Source: Lutibacter sp. | GTDB taxonomy: Bacteria; Bacteroidota; Bacteroidia; Flavobacteriales; Flavobacteriaceae | DNA: 12,475 bases | Reading direction: 5' to 3' | Assembly: GCA_021647265.1 (NCBI GenBank) | Contig: JAKIVA010000064.1 | Span: 1-12,475, forward strand | Shown: positions 1 through 8,009 of the stretch, in pieces | Position numbering within the stretch: the stretch's first letter is position 1 | How the letters are laid out: the number at the start of each line of letters is the position of its first letter | Notes under the pieces: generated by a model | Database searches by the model: none | Told to the model about the DNA's origin: nothing | What the model saw: the letters and a program-made list of their open reading frames with translations, nothing else | Position numbers and translations under genes: made by a program

Positions 1-357
1 CAAGAAGCTAAAGATGGATATTGTTTATACAAATTAGGCTGTAGAGGGCCGGTAAGTTACAATGCTTGTGGAACTATGGGGTGGAATAATGGCGTTAGTT
101 TCCCAATTAAATCTGGATATCCTTGCATTGGTTGTAGTGAACCAAGTTTCTGGGATAATTCACCTTTTGTAGAAAGGTTAACAAATGTACCAGGCATGGG
201 TATTGAAGCCACCGCTGATAAAATTGGAAAAATTGTAGTTGGAGCCGCAGTTGGTGGAGCTGTTGTTCATTCTATTGCAACTAATTTTGCAAAGAAAAAG
301 GAAATTAGAGCAGCTGAAAAAAGAGGGGAAGAAAACGAAAGAAATATTAAAGCATAA
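1..357 (+). CDS. hyaA: [NiFe] uptake hydrogenase small (FeS) subunit, C-terminal part
   Basis: This gene is cut by the window start; the reading frame is open from base 1 and 118 residues remain. The small subunit carries electrons from the NiFe site of the large subunit through three FeS clusters to the membrane. Visible cysteines of the fragment are C8 and C14, which fit the distal [4Fe-4S] cluster, and C23, C42 and C45 (YNAC and PCIGC), which fit the medial [3Fe-4S] cluster. The text GVSFPIKSG between them is typical of the family. A Gly/Ala/Val-rich hydrophobic helix at about residues 76-95 fits the C-terminal membrane anchor that contacts cytochrome b, and a long charged Lys/Arg/Glu tail follows. 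The Tat signal and the proximal-cluster cysteines lie upstream, so oxygen tolerance (the six-cysteine proximal cluster) cannot be judged here. The large-subunit gene follows after 12 bases, so the two are co-transcribed. An internal ATG at 76 is not the true start, because conserved cysteines precede it. Confidence 0.96.
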   Translation, partial: QEAKDGYCLYKLGCRGPVSYNACGTMGWNNGVSFPIKSGYPCIGCSEPSFWDNSPFVERLTNVPGMGIEATADKIGKIVVGAAVGGAVVHSIATNFAKKKEIRAAEKRGEENERNIKA

Positions 358-369
358 AACAAACTTATT

Positions 370-2106
370 ATGGCAAATAGAATTGTAATAGATCCAATTA
401 CGAGAATAGAAGGGCATTTACGTGTTGAAGCTGAAATAAAAGATGGAAAAGTAGTTAACGCATACACTTCCTCAACAATGATAAGAGGAATGGAAAAAAT
501 TGTGCAAGGAAGAGACCCAAGAGATGTTTGGGCATTTGTGCAACGTACTTGTGGAGTTTGTACCACTGTACACGCAATAGCTTCTATAAGGGCAGTTGAA
601 AATGCTTTAGATATTGTTATTCCTCCTAATGCTGAAATAGCAAGAAATATTGTAACAATTGCACATGCAATGCAAGATCACGTAGTACATTTTTATCATT
701 TACACGCTTTAGACTGGGTAGATGTTACTCAGGTTTTGAATGCAGACCCAAAAGCAACTTCTGAATTAGCACAAAGCATATCTAAATGGCCAAATAGTTC
801 GCCAGGATATTTTGCAGACGTAAAAGCACGAATCAAAAAATTTATTGATAGTGGCCAGTTAGGAATTTTTGCGAAAGGATATTGGGGTCATAAAGCTATG
901 AAATTACCTGCTGAGGTCAATTTATTAGCTGTTGCTCACTATTTAGAAGCATTGGAATGGCAAAAAGAAATTGTAAAAGTACACACAATATTGGGTGGTA
1001 AAAACCCACATCCTCATTTCTTAGTTGGAGGTATGGGAAGTGCTATTAATTTAGATGACGCAGGAGGGCTTAATATGGAGCGATTAGCTTATGTAGGTCA
1101 GTTATTAAAAGATGCCCATACGTTTATCAATGAAGTATATGTTCCAGATTTATTAGCAATTGCTTCATTTTATAAAGACTGGGGAGCAATAGGAGATTCA
1201 AAATTTAATAACTATCTATCTTATGGTGATTTGCCTACTGATAATTACAGAAATCCAGCAAGCTTTAAATGGCCACAAGGTGTTATTTTAAATGGAGATA
1301 TTAGTAAAGTACACCCTGTAGATTTAGAAAACACAAATGAAATTCAAGAATTTGTAAATAAATCTTGGTATAATTATACTGAAGGTAAAGATAAAGGCTT
1401 ACACCCTTGGGAAGGAGAAACCAATATTAATTATACTGGCCCAAAACCTCCGTATGAACATTTAGATGTTGACAAGGAGTATAGTTTCCTAAAAACTCCA
1501 AGATGGAAAGGAAAACCTATGGAAGTTGGGCCTTTGGCAAGAATGTTAGTAGGTTATGCTTCAGGAGTTCCTGAATTTAAAAATGTTGTTGATGGAGCTT
1601 TAAAAGCCCTAAACATTCCTGTAACTGCTTTGTTCTCTACATTAGGAAGAACAGCAGCCAGAGGATTAGAATCTAAATTATTAGCTGATTGGGGTCTAGA
1701 ATTCTATGATAAACTGATTGCTAATATTAAAAATGGAGATACCCGAATGGCAAACATGGATAAATGGGAACCAAAAACTTGGCCAAAAGAAGCTAAAGGA
1801 GTTGGTTATATGGAGGCACCAAGAGGAGGTTTAGCTCATTGGATTGTAATTAAAGATAAAAAAACAGATAATTATCAAATGGTGGTTCCAACAACTTGGA
1901 ATGCTTCTCCACGTGATCCAAAAGGACAAATGTCAGCTTATGAATCTGCTTTAATTGGTACGCCTATTGCAGATCCAAATAATCCTGTTGAAATTTTAAG
2001 AACCATTCATTCATTTGATCCTTGTTTGGCTTGTGCTGTACATTTGTATGATGAACATGGTAAACACATTAGCCAAATTCAAATTGGCGGGTCTTGTAGT
2101 ATTTAG
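370..2106 (+). CDS. hyaB: [NiFe] uptake hydrogenase large (catalytic) subunit
   Basis: This 578-residue protein holds the NiFe(CN)2CO active site that splits H2 and is full length for the group 1 membrane-bound class. The N-terminal motif RIEGH (residues 12-16) is followed by RTCGVCTTVH (59-68), giving ligands C61 and C64. The C-terminal motif DPCLACAVH (550-558) gives C552 and C555. By family knowledge the chain is cut after H558 (codon 2041-2043) once nickel is inserted, which removes a 20-residue tail beginning LYDEHGKH and ending at I578. The maturation protease is encoded two genes downstream. The enzyme is expected to face the periplasm and to be carried there with the Tat-signal small subunit, though that signal is outside the window. 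The start is ATG at 370, 12 bases after the small-subunit stop. No frameshift or missing ligand is seen. Confidence 0.98.
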   Translation: MANRIVIDPITRIEGHLRVEAEIKDGKVVNAYTSSTMIRGMEKIVQGRDPRDVWAFVQRTCGVCTTVHAIASIRAVENALDIVIPPNAEIARNIVTIAHAMQDHVVHFYHLHALDWVDVTQVLNADPKATSELAQSISKWPNSSPGYFADVKARIKKFIDSGQLGIFAKGYWGHKAMKLPAEVNLLAVAHYLEALEWQKEIVKVHTILGGKNPHPHFLVGGMGSAINLDDAGGLNMERLAYVGQLLKDAHTFINEVYVPDLLAIASFYKDWGAIGDSKFNNYLSYGDLPTDNYRNPASFKWPQGVILNGDISKVHPVDLENTNEIQEFVNKSWYNYTEGKDKGLHPWEGETNINYTGPKPPYEHLDVDKEYSFLKTPRWKGKPMEVGPLARMLVGYASGVPEFKNVVDGALKALNIPVTALFSTLGRTAARGLESKLLADWGLEFYDKLIANIKNGDTRMANMDKWEPKTWPKEAKGVGYMEAPRGGLAHWIVIKDKKTDNYQMVVPTTWNASPRDPKGQMSAYESALIGTPIADPNNPVEILRTIHSFDPCLACAVHLYDEHGKHISQIQIGGSCSI

Positions 2107-2131
2107 TAGTTAACAATTGAAATTATAAATA

Positions 2132-2902
2132 ATGGCAACAACATTTAATTATAAAAGAGTTTATGTATGGGAATTACCTGTTCGTTTTTTTCATTGGACA
2201 ACTGCATTTTCAACAGTTATTTTAATACTAACAGGGTTTGTAATTGCTGATCCACCTGCAATCAATGCGAATGTAGAAGCTACCAATTCATTTTGGTTTG
2301 GGTACATTAGAGCTATTCATTTTATTACAGCCTATATTTTAATTGCAACTATAATTTTTAGGTTCTATTGGGCGTTTGTAGGAAATCAATTTGCCAATTG
2401 GCGTAATTTTATTCCATATACAAAAAAAGGAATTCACAATATTTTACATGTATTAAAAGTAGATATCTTTTTAATGAAAGATACTGAGCATAAACTGTAC
2501 AATATTAGTATTGGTCATAATTACTTGGCTGCCTTTTCTTATTTTATTATGGCATTGTTTATCATTTTGCAGGTTGTAACAGGATTATCACTCATAGCAG
2601 ATACATCTACTTGGTGGCTTCCTAATATGTTTAAATGGGTTTCAACATTGTTAGGCGGCGATATTATTACACGTTATATTCACCATATTCTTACTTGGTT
2701 GTTTATGGCTTTTATAGTAATACATGTGTATTTGGTTTTATTCCATGACTTTGTAGAAGCTAGAGGTGAAGCATCATCAATGATTAGTGGATTTAAATTT
2801 GTTCGTTCTGAAAGAGTGAAAGAAAGTGAATCTGAAATTATTGAAAAAGCTGAAAAAATAACCTGGAAAAAAAAGAATAAAAAAACTCAAAAAGAAAAAT
2901 AA
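2132..2902 (+). CDS. cybH: Ni/Fe-hydrogenase b-type cytochrome subunit (membrane anchor)
   Basis: This 256-residue integral membrane protein accepts electrons from the small subunit and passes them to quinone. Four hydrophobic helices can be seen at about residues 20-38, 60-80, 130-152 and 185-205. The N-terminal signature VYVWELPVRFFHW places a candidate haem ligand at H21. Other helix histidines are H62, H183/H184 and H197, which fits the two b-haems of the HyaC/HupC family. The motif VLFHDFVEARGEASSMISG after helix 4 is also typical. The last 30 or so residues are an unusually Lys/Glu-rich cytoplasmic tail encoded by A-tracts (bases about 2815-2902). The start is ATG at 2132, 25 bases after the large-subunit stop. 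The protease gene begins 5 bases downstream, so this is one operon. Confidence 0.96.
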   Translation: MATTFNYKRVYVWELPVRFFHWTTAFSTVILILTGFVIADPPAINANVEATNSFWFGYIRAIHFITAYILIATIIFRFYWAFVGNQFANWRNFIPYTKKGIHNILHVLKVDIFLMKDTEHKLYNISIGHNYLAAFSYFIMALFIILQVVTGLSLIADTSTWWLPNMFKWVSTLLGGDIITRYIHHILTWLFMAFIVIHVYLVLFHDFVEARGEASSMISGFKFVRSERVKESESEIIEKAEKITWKKKNKKTQKEK

Positions 2903-2907
2903 ACCAT

Positions 2908-3444
2908 ATGATTTCAGATGATGTAATGGAACTGCAAAAGCTCTTTTACCAAACTCATAATTATTTAAATAGCGAGAAAAAAGATAGAATTTTAATACTT
3001 GGTATTGGTAATTATTTAATGGGAGATGAAGGTGTTGGTGTGCATACAATTCATGCATTGAGTAAAATTAATTTACCTGATAATGTGGATATTATGGATG
3101 GTGGCACAGGAAGTTTTGATTTAATGCCAATTTTATCACAATACCCCTTGGTAATTTTTGTAGATGCAACAATGGATAATAGAAGTGCAGGTACAGTTGA
3201 TGTAATTTATCCAAAATTTGCAGCCGATTTCCCTAGTGTTTTAAGTGCACATGATGTTGGTTTAAAAGATATGATTGAAGCCTTGGAATTTCAGAATCAA
3301 TTACCAAAAATTATTTTAGTAACAGTTTCTATAACAGAAATGATTCCTATGACAATCAGTTTAACTGATAATGTTGAAAATAGTATTCAAAATGTGGTAA
3401 ATAAAATTTCAACTATTGTAAATAAAATAACCATCAAAAAATAA
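2908..3444 (+). CDS. hyaD: Hydrogenase maturation endopeptidase (HyaD/HybD family)
   Basis: This 178-residue nickel-dependent protease removes the C-terminal tail of the large subunit as the last step of active-site assembly. The family opening is present as RILILGIGNYLMGDEGVGV from residue 27. Aligned by eye with E. coli HybD, the three metal-binding residues Glu16, Asp62 and His93 correspond to E41, D86 (FVDAT) and H115 (SAHDVGL), all conserved. DGGTGSFDL (64-72) is also typical. The protein carries about 26 residues before the conserved first strand, where HybD begins directly. The only nearby alternative start is ATG at 2926, which would still leave a 20-residue extension, so ATG at 2908 is kept. 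It is the last gene of the structural block and is followed by a hairpin before hypF. Its expected substrate is the large subunit encoded at 370-2106. Confidence 0.96.
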   Translation: MISDDVMELQKLFYQTHNYLNSEKKDRILILGIGNYLMGDEGVGVHTIHALSKINLPDNVDIMDGGTGSFDLMPILSQYPLVIFVDATMDNRSAGTVDVIYPKFAADFPSVLSAHDVGLKDMIEALEFQNQLPKIILVTVSITEMIPMTISLTDNVENSIQNVVNKISTIVNKITIKK

Positions 3445-3467
3445 TTTTAACCATTCTTTTATTTAAC

Positions 3468-3518
3468 TATCCCTATAAATTATATTAAAAAACTGTAAAT
3501 TTATAGGGATAATTTTTT
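3468..3518 (+). terminator. Intercistronic hairpin with T-run between hyaD and hypF
   Basis: A 14-bp perfect inverted repeat can be read directly. The left arm is 3468-3481 (TATCCCTATAAATT), the loop 3482-3497, and the right arm 3498-3511. A run of six T at 3513-3518 follows. This has the layout of an intrinsic terminator, but the stem has only three G-C pairs and the loop is 16 nt, so it may be weak. It lies 24 bases after the hyaD stop and ends shortly before the hypF ATG at 3530. It may therefore attenuate rather than end transcription, or mark a processing or stability site that sets the ratio of structural to maturation mRNA. Confidence 0.55.
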
Positions 3519-3529
3519 AAGCAAATTTT

Positions 3530-5785
3530 ATGCTCAAAACGTACAAAATTTCTATTTCCGGACAAGTGCAAGGTGTTGGTTTTAGACCTTTTGTATATAA
3601 TTTAGCTAAAAAGTATGCGATTAAAGGAACGGTCTCAAATAATGAAAAAGGGGTTGTTATTTATGCAACTCAAACAAGAGATACTATTGAGCTTTTTTAT
3701 AAAGAAATAATTAAAAACCCTCCTTTAGTTTCACGTATTTTAACAAGTGAAATTGAGCCTGCTAATTTTTTCGAATTTGATAATTTTAAAATAATTACCT
3801 CAAGTAAAAAAGGACAAGTTAATTTACCTTTAACACCTGATTTTGCAATTTGTGACGATTGTAAAAATGAAATAAAAGACGCAACTAACCGTAGATATAA
3901 TTACCCATTTACAACTTGTGTAAATTGTGGTCCAAGGTGGGCTATTACACAATTTTTCCCTTTTGAAAGAAATCATACAAGTATAGATGCATTTGAGATG
4001 TGTGATGATTGCAAGGAAGAATATACCAATCCGGGTGATAGAAGATTTCATTCACAAACAAATACGTGCTCAACTTGTGGTATTCAATTGTATTTAGAAG
4101 ATACCAATTCAAAAAAAATCACAACAAATAAATCAACTATTTTTAAAAAAACAGCTCAATTTCTTAAAGAAGGTAAAATAATAGCTGTAAAAAACACAAG
4201 TGGTTACTTGTTGTGTTGCAATGCTGAAGATTCAAATGCTATTGAAAAATTAAGAAGGTTAAAAAATCGACCAAACAAACCTTTTGCAGTATTATTTCCT
4301 TCAATAGAATTTCTTCAAAAAGGAATAAAATTAAATGAGTGGCAAGTAAAAACTCTAACTTCAACTGAACGGCCCATAACCATTATTTCATCTAAAATTT
4401 ACCAAGGAAATTTAGCATTAAATGAAATTGCTCCAAAATTAAATCAGTTAGGAGTTATGCTCCCGTATACAGGGATTTTACAGTTGTTAGCGAATGAATT
4501 AAATTTTCCAATAATTGCTACAAGTGGTAATATTCACGGTTCTCCTGTTTTAAGTAGTAGAAATAAAGCAACAAAAGAATTACATAACGTAGCTGATTAT
4601 TTTTTACAACATAATTTAAAAATAACGCAACCTCAAGACGATTCTGTGCTAAAATTTAGTTTTAAATTCAAACAACAAGTTTTGTTTAGGCGTTCACGAG
4701 GTTTTGCCCCCAATTATTTTAATGTCCAATTAAATTCACCTGAAAAAATTATGGCGATGGGAGCAGACTTAAAAAGTAGTATCACATTTTGCCCTAACCA
4801 ATATGTATATGTTAGCCAATATCTAGGAAATTTAGGAAATTATGATGTTTATAATCGATTTTTATCAATGGTAAATTCATTTATTAAAATTTTCGAACAA
4901 CAACCTCAGGTAATTTTAGTAGATAAGCATCCTTTGTATCACAGTTCAAAAACAGGAAAAGAACTGGCTCAAAAAAACAATGCAAAATTAATTGAAATTC
5001 AACATCATAAAGCACATTTTGCGGCAATTTTGGGCGAACATCATTTATTTGATAAAAAAGTATTAGGAGTTGTTTTTGATGGAACAGGTTTTGGAGATGA
5101 CAATGCTATTTGGGGAGGAGAATTTTTTAATTATGAAAAGAATGAAATAAATAGAATCAATCATATTGAATATTTCGATTGGTTGTTAGGCGATAAAATG
5201 GCTAAAGAACCACGTATTTCGTTATTGTCTTTAGCTTCTTCCGAAGTGGATGAAATTTTAGAAAAAAAATTCACATCAAACGAATTAAAAACATATACAA
5301 CTTTAAAGAATTCAAATACCTTAAAAACTTCTTCTGTTGGAAGACTATTTGATGCCGTTTCCTCCTTATTAGGTATAACAAATTTTAATACTTATGAAGG
5401 TGAAGCTGCTATACTCTTAGAAAATTTGGTTATAAACTATAATCTAAAATTTTGTAAGAGTTACTTGGGTTCTATAGAAAAAGGAATTTCTTCTAAAGAA
5501 ATTATAAAAAATATTTTTAAAGATATAAAAATGGGCAAATCTAACAAAAGTATTATTTCGAATTTTTTGTTCACATTAGCAACTACAATTATAAATATTG
5601 CAAAAACTAACAATTACAAATATGTAGCTTTTAGTGGAGGCGTTTTTCAAAATACAACATTGGTGGATATGTTAATTGAATTAGCTCCTAAAGAAATAAA
5701 ATTGTATTTTCATAAAGATTTATCACCAAATGATGAAAATATTTCATTTGGTCAACTAATGTATCATGTTCATATTAAAAATTAA
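3530..5785 (+). CDS. hypF: Carbamoyltransferase HypF (cyanide ligand synthesis)
   Basis: HypF uses carbamoyl phosphate and ATP to carbamoylate the C-terminal cysteine of HypE, the first step in making the CN ligands of the NiFe site. The protein has 751 residues, the usual full length. The order of domains is complete. An acylphosphatase-like domain occupies about 1-90, with SGQVQGVGFRPFVYN (R19 and N37 as the likely catalytic pair). Two zinc-finger modules have cysteines C108/C111/C130/C133 and C158/C161/C180/C183. A YrdC-like domain spans about 200-380 and contains LKNRPNKPFAVLFP. A Kae1-like domain runs from about 395 to the end, with HHKAHFAA, FDGTGFGDD, GRLFDAVSSLLG and FSGGVFQN. One oddity is in the YrdC part, where the usual KGxGG loop (KGIGGFHLAC in E. 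coli) reads KNTSGYLLCC at 221-230. The start is ATG at 3530, 18 bases past the hairpin arm. hypD begins 3 bases after the stop. Confidence 0.97.
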   Translation: MLKTYKISISGQVQGVGFRPFVYNLAKKYAIKGTVSNNEKGVVIYATQTRDTIELFYKEIIKNPPLVSRILTSEIEPANFFEFDNFKIITSSKKGQVNLPLTPDFAICDDCKNEIKDATNRRYNYPFTTCVNCGPRWAITQFFPFERNHTSIDAFEMCDDCKEEYTNPGDRRFHSQTNTCSTCGIQLYLEDTNSKKITTNKSTIFKKTAQFLKEGKIIAVKNTSGYLLCCNAEDSNAIEKLRRLKNRPNKPFAVLFPSIEFLQKGIKLNEWQVKTLTSTERPITIISSKIYQGNLALNEIAPKLNQLGVMLPYTGILQLLANELNFPIIATSGNIHGSPVLSSRNKATKELHNVADYFLQHNLKITQPQDDSVLKFSFKFKQQVLFRRSRGFAPNYFNVQLNSPEKIMAMGADLKSSITFCPNQYVYVSQYLGNLGNYDVYNRFLSMVNSFIKIFEQQPQVILVDKHPLYHSSKTGKELAQKNNAKLIEIQHHKAHFAAILGEHHLFDKKVLGVVFDGTGFGDDNAIWGGEFFNYEKNEINRINHIEYFDWLLGDKMAKEPRISLLSLASSEVDEILEKKFTSNELKTYTTLKNSNTLKTSSVGRLFDAVSSLLGITNFNTYEGEAAILLENLVINYNLKFCKSYLGSIEKGISSKEIIKNIFKDIKMGKSNKSIISNFLFTLATTIINIAKTNNYKYVAFSGGVFQNTTLVDMLIELAPKEIKLYFHKDLSPNDENISFGQLMYHVHIKN

Positions 5786-5788
5786 TAA

Positions 5789-6871
5789 ATGAAGTATTTA
5801 GCGGAATATCGAAATTTAGAAGAGACAAAAAAAGTACTTAATGAAATTCATAAAATCACCAAACATGAATGGAATATTATGGAAATTTGTGGTGGACAGA
5901 CACACGGTTTAGTTAAAAATGGAATTTTAGAATTATTACCTGAGAAAGTTAGAATGATTCATGGGCCGGGTTGTCCAGTTTGTGTAACACCATTAAATTT
6001 AATTGATAAAGCCATTGATTTACTTGAAAAAGGAGTAATTGTTTGTTCTTTTGGTGATATGATTCGCGTTCCAGGAAGTAAAAAGAGTTTGTTAGAAGCT
6101 AAAGCTTTGGGAGGTGATTTACGAATTTTATATTCACCTTTAGAAGCGGTGACCATTGCCAAAGAAAATCCAGAAAAAGAAGTTGTTTTTTTTGCTGTTG
6201 GTTTTGAAACCACTGCTCCAGCAAATGCTTTATCTGTTTTACATGCAGAAAAGGAAGGTGTTGCTAATTATTCTATTCTAGCTTCACATGTGCTAGTGCC
6301 ACCAGCTATGGAGGCAATTTTAGATGATGAATTTTGCACTATTGATGCTTTTTTAGGTGCAGGACATGTATGTGCAATTATGGGAACTGAAGAATATGAA
6401 CCATTGGTAAAAAAATATAAAATTCCTATTGTAGTTACGGGTTTTGAACCTTTAGATTTAGTTCAAGGAATTTATATGGCAGTAAAACAATTAGAAGAAA
6501 ATAGGGTTGAATTAGAAAATCAATATTCGCGAATAGTTACAAAAGAAGGGAATATAGCTGCAAAAAATGTAATAAATCAAGTTTTTGAAATTGGGACAAG
6601 AGAATGGCGAGGTATTGGAGAAATTCCTAATAGTGGTTATGTAATTAAGGCTAAGTACAAAAAATATGATGCTGAAGCTAAGTTTGATATTAGTCATATA
6701 AAAGTTCTAGAAAATTCAGAATGTATCGCAGGAGAAATTTTAAGAGGAATTAAAAAACCAATTGAGTGCGCTCAATTTGGAAAGGCTTGTAACCCTACAA
6801 ATCCTTTAGGTGCACCTATGGTGTCTTCAGAAGGAGCATGTGCAGCATATTATCATTTTTCAATAATTTAA
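5789..6871 (+). CDS. hypD: Hydrogenase Fe(CN)2CO assembly scaffold HypD
   Basis: HypD is the [4Fe-4S] scaffold on which, together with HypC, the Fe(CN)2CO unit of the active site is assembled in the cytoplasm. The protein has 360 residues, near normal length. Family signatures are ICGGQTHG (C34) and HGPGCPVCVTP (C62 and C65), which form the conserved central cysteine set. FAVGFETTAP and ASHVLVPPAM follow in the middle. A C-terminal cysteine set C312, C327, C334 and C351 (SECIAG, ECAQFGKAC, EGACAAYY) fits the cluster ligands. It sits 3 bases after hypF and 10 bases before hypE, so translation is probably coupled. The partner gene hypC, often directly upstream of hypD, is absent here. No missing key residue was seen. 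Confidence 0.98.
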   Translation: MKYLAEYRNLEETKKVLNEIHKITKHEWNIMEICGGQTHGLVKNGILELLPEKVRMIHGPGCPVCVTPLNLIDKAIDLLEKGVIVCSFGDMIRVPGSKKSLLEAKALGGDLRILYSPLEAVTIAKENPEKEVVFFAVGFETTAPANALSVLHAEKEGVANYSILASHVLVPPAMEAILDDEFCTIDAFLGAGHVCAIMGTEEYEPLVKKYKIPIVVTGFEPLDLVQGIYMAVKQLEENRVELENQYSRIVTKEGNIAAKNVINQVFEIGTREWRGIGEIPNSGYVIKAKYKKYDAEAKFDISHIKVLENSECIAGEILRGIKKPIECAQFGKACNPTNPLGAPMVSSEGACAAYYHFSII

Positions 6872-6881
6872 AAAATTAAGC

Positions 6882-7910
6882 ATGGGAAAAATAGGAGATA
6901 TAGGTTTTGAAACAATTCATTTAGGACATGGAAGTGGAGGAGAATTAACGAGAAAATTATTAGATTCAATAATTTTTAAAACATTTAGCAACTCATTTTT
7001 AGATCAAAAACATGATGGTTCAATCGTTGAATTTGATAAAAAAATTGCTATTTCAACAGATAGTTTTGTGATTACTCCCATTTTTTTTAAAGGTGGAAAC
7101 ATAGGGAGTTTGGCAGTACATGGAACAGTAAATGATGTGGCAATGTGTGGTGCTATACCAAAATATTTGTCGCTAGCTTTTATTATTGAAGAAGGATTAA
7201 AAGTATCTGATTTTATAAAAATTGTACAATCTATAAAAAAAGCAGCTGATGAAAGTGGTGTACTTATAATTACCGGAGACACCAAAGTAGTTGAAAGAGG
7301 AAAAGGAGATCAAATTTTTATTAATACTACAGGTTTTGGAGAAATGCATCCGAAGGCAAATATTTCGGTTAATAATATAAAAGAAGGTGATAAAATAGTA
7401 ATAAATGGAAATATTGCCCAACATGGAATGGCAATAATGAGTGAGCGCGAAGGATTAGAATTTGAATCAACTATTGAAAGTGATTCTACGAACTTAAATT
7501 ATTTAGTTGCAGATTTGCTAGATAAATTTGGGGATAAAATTAAAATGTTTAGAGACCCCACAAGAGGAGGATTAGGAACTGTTTTGTATGAAATAGCAAA
7601 TGATATTTCTAAAGGAGTAACACTAAAAGAAATTAATATTCCACTTGAAAAACAAGTATCTGCGGCTTGTGAAATGCTAGGTTTAGATCCATTGTATGTT
7701 GCTAATGAAGGTATTTTTATTGTTGTTATAGATCCAGATATTGAAGATGAAGTTTTAAAATTAATGAGAAATCATCAAAAAGGAAAAAATACAGCCGTAA
7801 TAGGTGAATTTACAAACGAACACCCTAATAAAGTTGTAATGGAGAGTTTAATTGGAGGAAAGCGGATAGTTTCACCTCTAATGGGAGAACAATTACCTCG
7901 GATTTGTTGA
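6882..7910 (+). CDS. hypE: Hydrogenase expression/formation protein HypE (cyanide donor)
   Basis: HypE is an ATP-dependent dehydratase of the AIRS/PurM fold. It turns the carbamoyl group received from HypF into a thiocyanate on its own C-terminal cysteine and gives the cyanide to iron on HypC-HypD. The protein has 342 residues, the usual size. Seen here are the N-terminal HLGHGSGG loop (about 13-20), the ATP-site text STDSFVITPIFFKGGNIG with AVHGTVNDVAM, FRDPTRGGLG (D225 onward) and the hallmark C-terminal PRIC with the acceptor cysteine as the last residue, C342. The intact C-terminus shows the gene is functional by inspection. The start ATG at 6882 lies 10 bases after the hypD stop. It is the last gene of the hydrogenase block; no convincing terminator was found in the following 99 bases. 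Confidence 0.98.
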   Translation: MGKIGDIGFETIHLGHGSGGELTRKLLDSIIFKTFSNSFLDQKHDGSIVEFDKKIAISTDSFVITPIFFKGGNIGSLAVHGTVNDVAMCGAIPKYLSLAFIIEEGLKVSDFIKIVQSIKKAADESGVLIITGDTKVVERGKGDQIFINTTGFGEMHPKANISVNNIKEGDKIVINGNIAQHGMAIMSEREGLEFESTIESDSTNLNYLVADLLDKFGDKIKMFRDPTRGGLGTVLYEIANDISKGVTLKEINIPLEKQVSAACEMLGLDPLYVANEGIFIVVIDPDIEDEVLKLMRNHQKGKNTAVIGEFTNEHPNKVVMESLIGGKRIVSPLMGEQLPRIC

Positions 7911-8009
7911 ACAAAAGCTAAAGAAGAATAATTAAGATAACTCTATTAAGCATCGGACTTTAGATATTTAATTATATTTACACAAAAATCATTGATTACA
8001 TCAATTAAT

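Noticed and set aside
178..566. Minus-strand open frames opposite the hydrogenase subunits
   Set aside because: They lie fully against strongly supported genes and encode low-complexity Phe/Ser/Cys-rich text with no motif. The same holds for other minus-strand frames in the window.
2815..2902. Frameshift in the A-tracts at the 3' end of the cytochrome gene
   Set aside because: The frame stays open to a normal stop just before the next start, and charged C-terminal tails are tolerated in this family; no second-frame continuation with family similarity was seen.
7918..7963. CTAAAG / CTTTAG inverted repeat after hypE as a terminator
   Set aside because: Only 6 bp, a 34-base loop and no T-run; likely chance in AT-rich sequence.
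7992..8009. TTG start for the membrane regulator
   Set aside because: ATG at 8010 is 18 bases downstream in frame and adds nothing odd; the TTG extension has no supporting feature.
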